A stretch of DNA of 64,000 nt. Origin: Bacillota bacterium. Its GTDB lineage: Bacteria > Bacillota > UBA4882 > UBA8346. The translations under genes and the position numbers were made by a program. The stretch is taken from NCBI GenBank assembly GCA_023415835.1, contig JAEZJK010000016.1, forward strand, positions 1 through 64,000, given 5' to 3'. The notes under the pieces are model-generated. The model ran no database searches and was not told the origin of the DNA. It worked only from the letters and a program-made list of their open reading frames with translations. Positions 34,141 to 42,403 of the stretch are shown piece by piece (the stretch's first letter is position 1; each line of letters starts with the position of its first letter).

Positions 34141-35286
34141 CTAGTTTCCTCCTTCGATTGCTTGTTCCAAATCCTGAATCAAATCATTAACATCTTCAAT
34201 TCCAACGGATAGTCGGATCAAATCTTCAGTAACACCGATACGCTCCCGTATTTCCGGAGGAATATCGCCATGGGTTTGTTTGACCGGATAAGTAATTAGA
34301 GTCTCCACCCCGCCCAGGCTTTCGGCATAGGTAATGACTTTTACATTATTAATTATTTGTGTAACCATATTCGCATTTTGTACCCTAAATGAGAGCATTG
34401 CCCCAAAACCTTGGCATTGCTTGCTTTGGATTTCAAAACCCGGATGTTCGGGAAGCCCCGGATAATATACTTTTTTCACTTTTGGGTTCCGGGTTAACCA
34501 GGCGGCAATCTTTCCGGCGTTCTCCATTTGTTTTTCAATTCGTAAGGCGAGGGTTTTAATCCCCCGCAGCATCAGCCAACTATCCTGCGGTCCTAAAATC
34601 GCCCCGGTCGAGTTCTGGATAAATCCTATTTTGTCGCTGAGTTCAGGGGAACGGGCGACCACAATTCCCGATAACACATCATTGTGTCCGCCCAAATACT
34701 TGGTCCCGCTATGAATCACAATATCCACTTCCAGTTCCAAGGGGCGCTGGAGGTAAGGAGTCATGAAGGTATTGTCAACAACAGTTAAAATGCCATTGGA
34801 CTTAGCTAAAGATACTATTTCAGGCAAGTCGGTAATTTTCATCAACGGATTAGTCGGGGTCTCAATGAAGATCGCTTTGGTTTTGCCCGGAATGATTACC
34901 TTCTTTATGGCATCAAGCTCGGAAGTATCTACATAAGTAGCAGTAAGTCCAAATTGCTTGAAATTCTTTTCCAACACCCGGTAGGTGCCGCCATATAAAT
35001 CGTTGGAAACGATCAGATGATCGCCGGAGGAAAATAACATGAGTATCGCCGTGATCGCCGCCATCCCCGAGGTAAAAGCAAATCCCCGGTCACCTTTTTC
35101 CAACTCCGCCATCACTTTTTCCAATACTTGACGGGTGGGATTAATGGTCCGCGAATAGTCATAACCCGTGGAAACACCTACCGCCGGGTGCCTGAAGGTG
35201 GCCGTCTGATGAATCGGGGTGCTAATGGCGCCGGTTGTCTGATCGCTACATAATCCGGCATGAGCTAAAACAGTCTCAATTCTCAT
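34141..35286 (-). CDS. metI: Cystathionine gamma-synthase / O-acetylhomoserine thiolyase
   Basis: 381 residues of the same PLP family. PLP lysine in HSGTKYLGGHND near 197; the N-terminal TGYDYSRTINPTRQ and the SLGGVETLITYP segment match Bacillus MetI. Joins an activated homoserine with cysteine (or sulfide) in methionine synthesis. ATG 35286 has GGAGGAGG 8 bases upstream; the frame before it (from TTG 35304) overlaps that site. First gene of the metI-metC operon and directly under the SAM riboswitch, as in Bacillus. Confidence 0.9.
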   Translation of the reverse strand: MRIETVLAHAGLCSDQTTGAISTPIHQTATFRHPAVGVSTGYDYSRTINPTRQVLEKVMAELEKGDRGFAFTSGMAAITAILMLFSSGDHLIVSNDLYGGTYRVLEKNFKQFGLTATYVDTSELDAIKKVIIPGKTKAIFIETPTNPLMKITDLPEIVSLAKSNGILTVVDNTFMTPYLQRPLELEVDIVIHSGTKYLGGHNDVLSGIVVARSPELSDKIGFIQNSTGAILGPQDSWLMLRGIKTLALRIEKQMENAGKIAAWLTRNPKVKKVYYPGLPEHPGFEIQSKQCQGFGAMLSFRVQNANMVTQIINNVKVITYAESLGGVETLITYPVKQTHGDIPPEIRERIGVTEDLIRLSVGIEDVNDLIQDLEQAIEGGN

Positions 35287-35316
35287 AATATTTTCCTCCT
35301 CCAAAGATTCTGATCA

Positions 35317-35480
35317 TGAAAAGCCCCTTCCCGTATGGAAAGAGGCTTATCGTTGCTAACGAACCTCTCTCATCTCCCGGGTTGCCCCGCCGGAATTGGC
35401 ACCTTAATCACGGTATTTAACCGTAAACCGGTTGCCGAAGGTTCATCGGGCCGTCCCCTCCCCCTCTCTTGATAAGAGTT
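35317..35480 (-). ncRNA. S-box (SAM-I) riboswitch with terminator
   Basis: Read on the minus strand: CTTATCAAGAGAGG start (35478 leftwards), GGGACGGCCCGATGAA, the GGCAACC core, GGTGCCAATTCC and the closing GATGAGAG (to 35367). It is followed by a terminator with stem AAGCCTCTTTCC / GGGAAGGGGCTT (about 35350-35319) and TTTT. Binding of S-adenosylmethionine would end transcription before metI. Confidence 0.96.
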
Positions 35481-35631
35481 TATTAAATTAGTTTTATTAT
35501 AAGTAATCCCATTTAAATAGTCAATTATAAATGAAAACATTTTACCTTAACCATTTATTTAATCCCCTACATTATTTTATTTAGTTTTTTCAAATATCTA
35601 CTTTCCTATTTAACTTGATGATCTATTTTTA

Positions 35632-35823
35632 TTAAATATTAAACCGAAATGATAAGGTGGTCACAAGTCTTGAAGCTGGTAGCAAAAATGTACCAAATCC
35701 ACATCCAATATCGACTAAACTCCGTATTTGAGCATTAATTTCCATTAGTTTAAAAACTTCACTTGGATTAAAAAAAGTATTCCATAGCTCTTCAATAGGC
35801 AGACCCGATTCCCTATATTTCAA
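35632..35823 (-). pseudogene. Truncated class I SAM-dependent methyltransferase
   Basis: 63 codons. KYRESGLPIEELWNTFFNP leads into the SAM-binding motif LVDIGCGFGTFLLPAS, then the frame collapses into SRLVTTLSFRFNI and a stop. Complete enzymes of this type are about 190-210 residues, so two thirds is missing and the 150 bases downstream are A/T-rich with nothing recognisable. TTG start overlaps the stop of the glycosyltransferase gene, with GGGGAG upstream, so it is translationally coupled to the arsenosugar-type operon; an intact relative in other genomes might be the operon's methyltransferase. Confidence 0.65.
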
Positions 35824-37144
35824 TTTTCGGTTTCTCCCCTTTATGCCGCAGATAAAATCTTTCAAGCCTATCAATAGCTATTCCAACATGATACCCTATT
35901 ATCATAGCTTGGTTTATCAACAATGTTCTGAAATAACCCAATTTATCCCATCTTCTTCCGGATGTTTGTACCGATTTAGATGATATCGCAATTCGTCCCA
36001 GTTTTTTTAACCGCAGAACCAAGGCATAATCCTCCATGATTGGAATATCCGGAAAACCGCCAACACGTTGAAATTGTTCTTTATAGATAAAGATTGCTTG
36101 ATCCCCATAAGGGAGCTGAAAAAAAATACTGCGTAAATTGGTAAATAACGAAACCATTCCCAAAGCCCAATTTTTCCCGGTGATACCGAGCCGAAATGCA
36201 CCAGCAATAGTCTTCGGTTTTGATAAGGCACTTATCACTTCTGCAGCAAAACCCTTCGGAAGAACCGTATCCGCATGCAAAAAAATAATAATTTTACCGA
36301 CAGCATGAAGCGCGCCTTCATTTAATTGTCTGCCACGTCCACGTGGAGACTGGATAACTTTTACACCGGCTTTAATGGCCAATTCCCGGGTTTCATCGGT
36401 ACTCCCACCATCTACGACAATGATTTCAACGTGATTGGTTTTAGCGGCTTCTATTGTCTGAAGAATGAAAGACGCTTCATTCAAGGTAGGTATAACAACA
36501 GATATCAGCGGCTGCTGGATTCCATCCAAAAGCGGATTATAATAAATTCCGGCAATATCTTGGGGTAGGTCCACATCCGCCAGCCTAGGCAGGAGATGAA
36601 CCGATAGATTCAGTTTTTTTGTAATTTGGAGTGTTTTTTTAAGTACTGATGAGGTTCCCCATGGTATACTCTCTAAAAAAACCTCGGATATTGGCCGTTT
36701 CATTCCAATTAAATAATAACCGCCATCTACAGCCGTTCCAATCACCAGATCGTGTTGTTGCAAATGATTAAACGCATTTTCCAAAAGCTCCATGGAAATA
36801 TCCGGGCAATCGCTTCCGATAATCACAGCCAATTCAGAACCTTCCATAAAAGCATCTTCTAAAGCTTTATACATCCTTAGGCCAAGGTTCCCTTCCGGCT
36901 GGGGTTGGTAATCAGCTTCACTAAAGGTTTTAACCATTAATTCTCTTGAACCCCCGTCATACCTAACCTCAAGATGATCAGTCCGGTTTTTGGCAATATA
37001 TTCATTGCCTATTCCTATCATTTTAGCTGTCATACGCCGTTGCAATTCAGCAGTGTTTTCAGCACCTAAAAGAGGTATTAACCGGGTTTTACACTTCCCA
37101 GCCTCTGGGCAACGGGTAAAAATGATGAGCCGTTTACGTATCAT
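35813..37144 (-). CDS. Fused TIGR04282-TIGR04283 type glycosyltransferase (arsenosugar-associated)
   Basis: 443 residues made of two domains. Residues 1-200 are DUF2064/TIGR04282-like (RLIIFTRCPEAGKCKTRLIP; GSDCPDISMELLENAF), a nucleotidyl/glycosyltransferase-like fold. Residues 210-440 are a GT2-type TIGR04283 domain (ISVVIPTLNEASFILQTI; IVVDGGSTDETRELA; RGRGRQLNEGA; YGDQAIFI). These two families are named in databases for their link to arsenosugar biosynthesis and are normally separate neighbouring genes; here they are one chain. Starts 5 bases after the nucleoside phosphorylase gene, with AAGGA upstream. Confidence 0.85.
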   Translation of the reverse strand: MIRKRLIIFTRCPEAGKCKTRLIPLLGAENTAELQRRMTAKMIGIGNEYIAKNRTDHLEVRYDGGSRELMVKTFSEADYQPQPEGNLGLRMYKALEDAFMEGSELAVIIGSDCPDISMELLENAFNHLQQHDLVIGTAVDGGYYLIGMKRPISEVFLESIPWGTSSVLKKTLQITKKLNLSVHLLPRLADVDLPQDIAGIYYNPLLDGIQQPLISVVIPTLNEASFILQTIEAAKTNHVEIIVVDGGSTDETRELAIKAGVKVIQSPRGRGRQLNEGALHAVGKIIIFLHADTVLPKGFAAEVISALSKPKTIAGAFRLGITGKNWALGMVSLFTNLRSIFFQLPYGDQAIFIYKEQFQRVGGFPDIPIMEDYALVLRLKKLGRIAISSKSVQTSGRRWDKLGYFRTLLINQAMIIGYHVGIAIDRLERFYLRHKGEKPKIEI

Positions 37145-37149
37145 TGTTC

Positions 37150-37917
37150 TTAATCCTTAAAACGATATACAAAATTGGAGAAGGAAATTTCATTAGAATT
37201 TTCAATGATGGTATTAATTGCATCGATAAATACTGATTTACTTTTGGCCATATTTGCATTGAGTATCTCAATGGGTGTATTGATCTCCTTAACGCCATTG
37301 GCATAATCAACCCCAAACCCTAACAGTATATATGGGATTTCCAACTCGTTAGCAAGAATTGTTTCCGGTCCGCATGTTTGACTGATAGCATCACAGTAGT
37401 TCTTTAAAAAATCGATTTCTTTTTTTGAATTAAACCTAGGTCCATTTATATGTCCATATGTTACATTGACGATATAATCCCCGGATTTCAAAGATTGGGT
37501 AACATCAAAAAAAGGATTGGCAAACATCAAATGACCTCGTTTATCTTGCCCTTCTTCCGTAAAGAAACTGCATATTTCACCTGAGGGAAGCCGGTTGTCT
37601 ATATAAAAAAGGTCATTAAATACCAAGAGTTTTCCCAAGAGTATCGTATGGTTTACTATTCCGCAAATCGTTGTAGCCACGATTGCTTTAGGATGCAACT
37701 CATCAATTGCCGCAATATTGGCTTTAAAATTAATCATATTGGGTAAAAGTTTATGTCCCTGCTGATGCCTGGCTAAAAAGGCAATCTGCTTGCTATGATA
37801 AATCCCGGTTACCAATTTCACCTTACCGTATTTGGTTGTAATGATTACATCTTTGGGATTTGAAACATCAGGGAAGTCATAAAACCCGCTTCCGGAAATG
37901 ACACATAGATCAATCAT
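37150..37917 (-). CDS. MTAP/PNP-family nucleoside phosphorylase
   Basis: 255 residues of the methylthioadenosine phosphorylase/purine nucleoside phosphorylase family. The N-terminal phosphate loop is CVISGSGFYDFP; the LARHQQGHKLLPNMINFKAN region holds the family H-x2-P-x-INxRAN motif. In arsenosugar synthesis the adenine of the 5'-deoxy-5'-dimethylarsinoyl-adenosine made by ArsS has to be removed, and a phosphorylase of this kind would do that. Plain salvage of 5'-methylthioadenosine is the alternative. ATG 37917 has GAGG 9 bases upstream; ATG 37932 has none. It sits downstream of two miniature elements but in the same orientation as the operon. Confidence 0.75.
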   Translation of the reverse strand: MIDLCVISGSGFYDFPDVSNPKDVIITTKYGKVKLVTGIYHSKQIAFLARHQQGHKLLPNMINFKANIAAIDELHPKAIVATTICGIVNHTILLGKLLVFNDLFYIDNRLPSGEICSFFTEEGQDKRGHLMFANPFFDVTQSLKSGDYIVNVTYGHINGPRFNSKKEIDFLKNYCDAISQTCGPETILANELEIPYILLGFGVDYANGVKEINTPIEILNANMAKSKSVFIDAINTIIENSNEISFSNFVYRFKD

Positions 37918-38000
37918 GAGAAATCGCCTCATTATCTATGAAATTACTACTTAATTCGGAAATTACTACTCATGCACTTTCTCTATTGAGTTTACCATAT

Positions 38001-38079
38001 AAGTTGAATTAAATTTCTTATATGCATCATGTCCCTAAATCCGGTCATGATGATCTGAGCAATGAATTTAATTCAACTT
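38001..38079. repeat. Miniature inverted-repeat element A
   Basis: 79 bases with perfect 14-bp ends AAGTTGAATTAAAT / ATTTAATTCAACTT (15 with the flanking T/A). Inside, CATCATG / CATGATG forms a hairpin that is CATCAG / CTGATG in the copy at 11907, so the pairing is kept by paired changes. Non-coding, between the nucleoside phosphorylase and the cysteine-synthase fusion. Confidence 0.75.
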
Positions 38080-38092
38080 ATTACTGCTGTAA

Positions 38093-38176
38093 TAGGATGA
38101 AGTAAATACCGATTTATTACCATTTACATTCGGCTTTAAGAATGCAAATTTTATATGAGAAATTTACTTCATCCTA
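38093..38176. repeat. Miniature inverted-repeat element B, supplies the stop of the upstream gene
   Basis: 84 bases with perfect 15-bp ends TAGGATGAAGTAAAT / ATTTACTTCATCCTA. The inner right half (CATTCGGCTTTAAGAATG) matches the IS5 fragment end and the element at 11907. Its right terminus overlaps the final codons of the cysteine-synthase fusion gene: the TAA stop (38164-38166) lies inside the element. Confidence 0.8.
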
Positions 38177-39666
38177 TATAGAGGGTTTTTCCTACTGATT
38201 TTTAGAATCCATTCTTTCAAAAAATTCTTTTTTGGGATGGATCTTCGGCCACCTTGGGGTAAAAATTCTTGTAACCGCGTTTTTAAAATTTCATCGGTAA
38301 TGACTGCTGAATCAATCACATATTGTTCACAAAGCATTTTATGTTGAGCGGAACCCCATTCAATCGAGCGGGTTAGGACCCGGCAGCAAATTGCCTTATG
38401 TCTTGCTTTGAAACGATCATGCAGTTGCTTTACTGCCAATTGGGCAACTCTGTCAGATTCGTATACTTTGGTTCGACCGGCAACCGCACTCAATACAGCC
38501 ACTGCCCCGGTTACGGCGCCACAAGCGCACCCCGCTTCACCTAATCCCAATCCAAAACCAGTTGCAATTTTTTTAGCGTTGTCCGGTAAATCAAGTTGAT
38601 AAATCTGGTTAAATGCTTTAATAATAGCCTCACTACAATACAATCCGTTTCTAAAATATCTTAAGGAAAGTTCCACTGCTGGAGGCAATTCATGATTAGT
38701 TTCTTCTGTTTTTTCCTTTTTTTCAGCAAGTGAATCCTCGGTTTCAAAATCCTCAAACAGCCAAGTGCTAAGATAACGTTCTCCGGTATCCGGAAAAACT
38801 GTTAAAATCCTCTGACCTTGATGTTCAGGACGCTTAGCCAATTCAAGCGCCGCCCATAATGCTGCTCCTGAAGAGATTCCTACCACAATTCCTTCTTTAC
38901 GTGCAAGTGTCCTGGCAATTTCCCCTGCATCTTCATCTCTTACTTGAATAATCTCGTCGATTAAGCTGGTGTCCAATATCGAAGGAATAAAACCGGCACC
39001 GATGCCTTGTAAACGGTGAGGCGCGGCAGATCCTCCCGATAAAACTGCCGATTTAAAAGGTTCCACTGCCACAATTTTAATATTCGGATTTCGTTGTTTA
39101 AGTATTTGCCCGACTCCAGTCAAGGTACCGCCGGTACCGACTCCGGCGACAAAGACATCCACTTTCCCATCCGTATCGCGCCAGATCTCCTCTGCAGTTG
39201 TCCGGCGGTGAATCTCCGGATTTTCCGGATTTTCAAATTGTTGCAGAATATACGAACCGGGGATTTCCATAGCAAGTTCCTGGGCTTTTCTAACAGAACC
39301 CTCCATCCCGTCATAAGCCTCGGTTAAAACAACTTCAGCACCTAAAACACGTAAAAGTTTTCTTCGTTCCATACTCATAGTTTCAGGCATCGTTAAAATC
39401 AAACGATAGCCACGAACTGCCGCCACATAAGCTAAACCGATTCCCGTATTTCCGCTAGTTGGTTCAATTAAAACATCCCCCGGCTTAATTAAATTTGCCC
39501 GCTCTGCAGCGTCGATCATGGAAAACCCAATACGGTCCTTGACGCTGGATAGTGGATTAAACATCTCAAGTTTAGCAATAACCTCAGCGTTTCCAGTATC
39601 TAATTTATTGATTCTTACTAAAGGGGTGTTCCCGATTAGTTGGGTGATATCATTCGCAATTTTCAC
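38164..39666 (-). CDS. Cysteine synthase fused to a C_GCAxxG_C_C redox domain
   Basis: 500 residues. Residues 1-305 are an O-acetylserine sulfhydrylase (CysK): PLP lysine in [14 protein letters not shown] near 42, the PLP-phosphate loop [12 protein letters not shown] near 176, SGNTGIG near 70. After a charged linker (310-330), residues 332-475 form a C_GCAxxG_C_C family domain: [28 protein letters not shown] and a late cysteine (HKMLCEQYV). That domain is thought to be redox-active or metal/persulfide-handling. GTG start overlaps the ArsS stop (GTGA). The C-terminal residues after 490 come from a miniature element. Probably makes cysteine or a Se/As-thiol analogue for the pathway; the substrate is unknown. 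Confidence 0.88.
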   Translation of the reverse strand: MKIANDITQLIGNTPLVRINKLDTGNAEVIAKLEMFNPLSSVKDRIGFSMIDAAERANLIKPGDVLIEPTSGNTGIGLAYVAAVRGYRLILTMPETMSMERRKLLRVLGAEVVLTEAYDGMEGSVRKAQELAMEIPGSYILQQFENPENPEIHRRTTAEEIWRDTDGKVDVFVAGVGTGGTLTGVGQILKQRNPNIKIVAVEPFKSAVLSGGSAAPHRLQGIGAGFIPSILDTSLIDEIIQVRDEDAGEIARTLARKEGIVVGISSGAALWAALELAKRPEHQGQRILTVFPDTGERYLSTWLFEDFETEDSLAEKKEKTEETNHELPPAVELSLRYFRNGLYCSEAIIKAFNQIYQLDLPDNAKKIATGFGLGLGEAGCACGAVTGAVAVLSAVAGRTKVYESDRVAQLAVKQLHDRFKARHKAICCRVLTRSIEWGSAQHKMLCEQYVIDSAVITDEILKTRLQEFLPQGGRRSIPKKNFLKEWILKISRKNPLYRMK

Positions 39667-40637
39667 GCTAACGCTCCTTTACAGGAACTTCCTTTTCCCG
39701 CTGTACATCCGAAACAATGATTATCAAAGGTAATATTGGCTTCAATCATATTAAAATCAGAGATATCCCAGATTGTATGAGCTTGGTTTTTTAATGAAGT
39801 CCCAATCGCTTGATTAAAGTCACAATCGTAGATTTTCCCATCCCATCCTATGGATAATAACTCACGGCACATAAGATTTTGGGCTGTATCCGGGTTAAAA
39901 TTTTGGGTCAGAAACCGGATATAGGACTCATATTTTCCTTCTCTGGCGAGCATTTGGGCAAAGCGTTTAATCGGCATATTGGTAATCGCTAAAAGTTGAT
40001 TAAACTCGATGTTATATGAATTTTTCAGATAGTTTCGGTAATCCGACTCAAGGGTTGCCTGGTCCGGTGGCAAATTATCGCCCAATGGATTATATACTAG
40101 ATTCAATATAAGTCCGCTATCTTTTTTGCCATATCCTAAATGGTTTAAGCTTTTCAAAGCGGCGATGCTTTTCCGATACACATGACGACCACGTTGTAGG
40201 TCAACATTTTCTTTAAGATAACAAGGTAATGAGGCAATAATCTGCACCATGTTACGGGCCAAAAATTTAGGAGTATCTTGCTGTCCCTGCTCAAAAAAGA
40301 CAGATAAGTTGCTGCGGTCAATCACTGTTTTGTTTAATAATCTCAATTCATTCACCAGATAACGAAAATCGGGATTTAGTTCCGGAGCTCCCCCTGTAAT
40401 ATCCACTGTATGGATACCTGTAGCCCGGGATAATAAATCCAGCGCCCGATTCATCGTACTCCGAGTCATAGCTTCAACCCGATGAGGTCCTGCGTCCACA
40501 TGGCAATGAATACAGCGTTGATTACATCTTTTCCCGATATTAAGTTGTAAAATGCGGACTTTTTCTCTTTTAACCGAAAGCTGATAATAAAGAAGTATAT
40601 CTTCAAACCTGATAATTTCTTCATCTAAAACCGGCAT
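39663..40637 (-). CDS. arsS: ArsS-type radical SAM protein (arsenosugar biosynthesis)
   Basis: About 324 residues. The radical SAM cluster motif is [14 protein letters not shown] near 37-50 (C-x3-C-x2-C); the C-terminal cysteine-rich part holds [11 protein letters not shown] near 263 and [13 protein letters not shown] near 306, matching the radical SAM/Cys-rich ArsS family. ArsS attaches the 5'-deoxyadenosyl group of SAM to dimethylarsenite. All late positions are cysteine; there is no in-frame TGA that would mark a selenocysteine form. ATG 40637 overlaps the stop of the preceding membrane gene by one base. Its partner ArsM is not in the window. Confidence 0.88.
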   Translation of the reverse strand: MPVLDEEIIRFEDILLYYQLSVKREKVRILQLNIGKRCNQRCIHCHVDAGPHRVEAMTRSTMNRALDLLSRATGIHTVDITGGAPELNPDFRYLVNELRLLNKTVIDRSNLSVFFEQGQQDTPKFLARNMVQIIASLPCYLKENVDLQRGRHVYRKSIAALKSLNHLGYGKKDSGLILNLVYNPLGDNLPPDQATLESDYRNYLKNSYNIEFNQLLAITNMPIKRFAQMLAREGKYESYIRFLTQNFNPDTAQNLMCRELLSIGWDGKIYDCDFNQAIGTSLKNQAHTIWDISDFNMIEANITFDNHCFGCTAGKGSSCKGALA

Positions 40638-41335
40638 CACTTACTCGTAACCCCTTTCTTTTTAAATCGTTCATTAAAGATTGAACGCAACAAAACTGTT
40701 AATGCGACAGCTGCGAAGACGATTAAAAGTCCAAAAACAAAATTCTTGGCGCCTCCTCCAAGCATATCTCCGGCATAAGAATAAATAATGGTTGCCGGTA
40801 ACTGCCCAACTCCGGTCGCCACAAAAAACGGCCAAAATCTGGTTGAAGTAAGCCCCGCCCCATAACTGATAATATCAAACGGCATAAACGGGAGGAGTCT
40901 TGCAATAAGAATGGCATTAGCGCCATACTTTTCAAAAAAATCATCTACCGACTTTAAGGTGGTCTTGCCTGTTAATTTTGAAACCACATCCCGTCCATAA
41001 AGTCTGGCAATACCATAACATGCGGTAGCTCCGACTATAGCGCTCGACCATGATATTACCGTTCCCCAGATCCAACCGAATATGGCTGCATTTGAAAAAG
41101 TAATTAAAAACGCGGGTAATGGCGCTGCAATTGACTGAAAGACCATCAGTAAAAAAGATATTGCAACTGCCCAAGACCCAAACGAACGGATATAGGCCTT
41201 AACCGGTTCCGTATCAAACGAGCTAAGTATTTCAATGGTTTTTATAATCCACGTTCTTCCTGCCGGAAAAAGAAAAATGATAATTCCCGTTAAAGGTATT
41301 CCAACCATTAATATTAGCTTTAATTTCTTATTCAT
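40637..41335 (-). CDS. TVP38/TMEM64 family (SNARE-associated) membrane protein
   Basis: 232 residues, five to six membrane helices. Family motifs: FQSIAAPLPAFLITFSNAAIFGW near 68 and the reentrant-loop glycines in FEKYGANAILIARLLPFMPFDIISYGAGL near 138-166. DedA/TVP38 proteins are thought to flip lipids or export small solutes. In ArsS-type operons it is a common partner. GGAGG 6 bases before ATG. Overlaps the next upstream gene by 8 bases, so tightly coupled. Confidence 0.88.
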   Translation of the reverse strand: MNKKLKLILMVGIPLTGIIIFLFPAGRTWIIKTIEILSSFDTEPVKAYIRSFGSWAVAISFLLMVFQSIAAPLPAFLITFSNAAIFGWIWGTVISWSSAIVGATACYGIARLYGRDVVSKLTGKTTLKSVDDFFEKYGANAILIARLLPFMPFDIISYGAGLTSTRFWPFFVATGVGQLPATIIYSYAGDMLGGGAKNFVFGLLIVFAAVALTVLLRSIFNERFKKKGVTSK

Positions 41336-42296
41336 AGGAAGCCTCCTTTATTTGGATTGCTTTGGAGTTAGGTCGGGACAACATCCACTGAATCCAGCCC
41401 AACAAACTAAAAATTGAAACAAAAATTCCAAAAAGCACTGAAACCGTAAGCGCTGATGCGGCAGTATAACCAAAAGGTCGTAAAAGTATTATATAAGCCC
41501 CTTCCCGTAGTCCGTATCCATTTAAACCGATAGGAACCATTGCCAACACGGACGTCGCTGCCGTAATGAAAAATAAATCAAATATGCCGGGAATCGTAAG
41601 TCCAAGTCCTCCCATGACTGCTGCCACCACCATGGCAACAATAATTTGAAATAGTAACGATATCAATAAATTCATTATCAAGGCCCGAGGTTGCTTCTTC
41701 AACATGCCAGCCGATTTAGAAAAGGGAATCCATATATTTGCTATTTTACCATTTTGCTTTTTAATGAAATTGGGAATCCATCCGGTAAGTAAAATAAAGG
41801 TAATGATGATTCCCACCAGTAATAAAACCCCGAGCAGTCCCACTGCAAGTGGATAGGGCTTCTTGGCGAAGAATGCTCCGCTAAGCCCAAGCAGCGCTAA
41901 TGAAATAGTAGCAATCGCACGTTCCATTACCACAGAAGTAGCTGCTGAAGTGGTCCGGTCACAATATTTTCCTGCGAGCGCAATCCGGACCCCATCTCCT
42001 CCAATACTGGACGGTAAAAAATTATTAAAAAACAAGGCAATCAGATAAATCCGAAAAAGTGAGTTAAAACCAATCTTATTATTCTGAGCCCCGAGGAGTA
42101 TCCCCCATTTTATAGAACTAACCAGTACGGATAAGGCTATCAACCCAAAAACCAAAGGTAGCCAATAGGGCTGAAAAGTAAGTAATAACCGGTAGACTTT
42201 ATCCAAATCAGCGAAAAAAATGAGCATCCCAAGCATTAATAATGACACAAATATACGCAAAACAGTAAACAATTTACGTTTTTTATTATCTTCCAT
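41328..42296 (-). CDS. UPF0104 / lysylphosphatidylglycerol synthase-type membrane protein
   Basis: 322 residues with about eight membrane helices. Family motifs: FFNNFLPSSIGGDGVRIA near 88-105, ERAIATISLALLG near 124, and GLNGYGLREGAYIILL near 254. This domain is the flippase half of MprF and also occurs alone in glycolipid pathways. Alone, with no aminoacyl domain, it may translocate a lipid-linked sugar made by the operon. AAGGA lies upstream of ATG. First gene after a terminator-like hairpin at 42328-42376. Confidence 0.85.
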   Translation of the reverse strand: MEDNKKRKLFTVLRIFVSLLMLGMLIFFADLDKVYRLLLTFQPYWLPLVFGLIALSVLVSSIKWGILLGAQNNKIGFNSLFRIYLIALFFNNFLPSSIGGDGVRIALAGKYCDRTTSAATSVVMERAIATISLALLGLSGAFFAKKPYPLAVGLLGVLLLVGIIITFILLTGWIPNFIKKQNGKIANIWIPFSKSAGMLKKQPRALIMNLLISLLFQIIVAMVVAAVMGGLGLTIPGIFDLFFITAATSVLAMVPIGLNGYGLREGAYIILLRPFGYTAASALTVSVLFGIFVSIFSLLGWIQWMLSRPNSKAIQIKEASYE

Positions 42297-42327
42297 CTTC
42301 TAATCCTTCTAACAACTTAACTATAAA

Positions 42328-42376
42328 GAAAAAAGGGAATGCGCTGACACAACCTTTGTATCATTATCAGCGCATT
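42328..42376 (-). terminator. Terminator/attenuator between the rhodanese gene and the rest of the operon
   Basis: AATGCGCTGA and TCAGCGCATT form a perfect 10-bp stem with a 19-nt loop, followed on the minus strand by CCCTTTTTT. It would limit read-through from the rhodanese into the membrane protein and ArsS genes. Confidence 0.75.
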
Positions 42377-42403
42377 ATGCTCCGGATATATCAATCATTA
42401 TTG

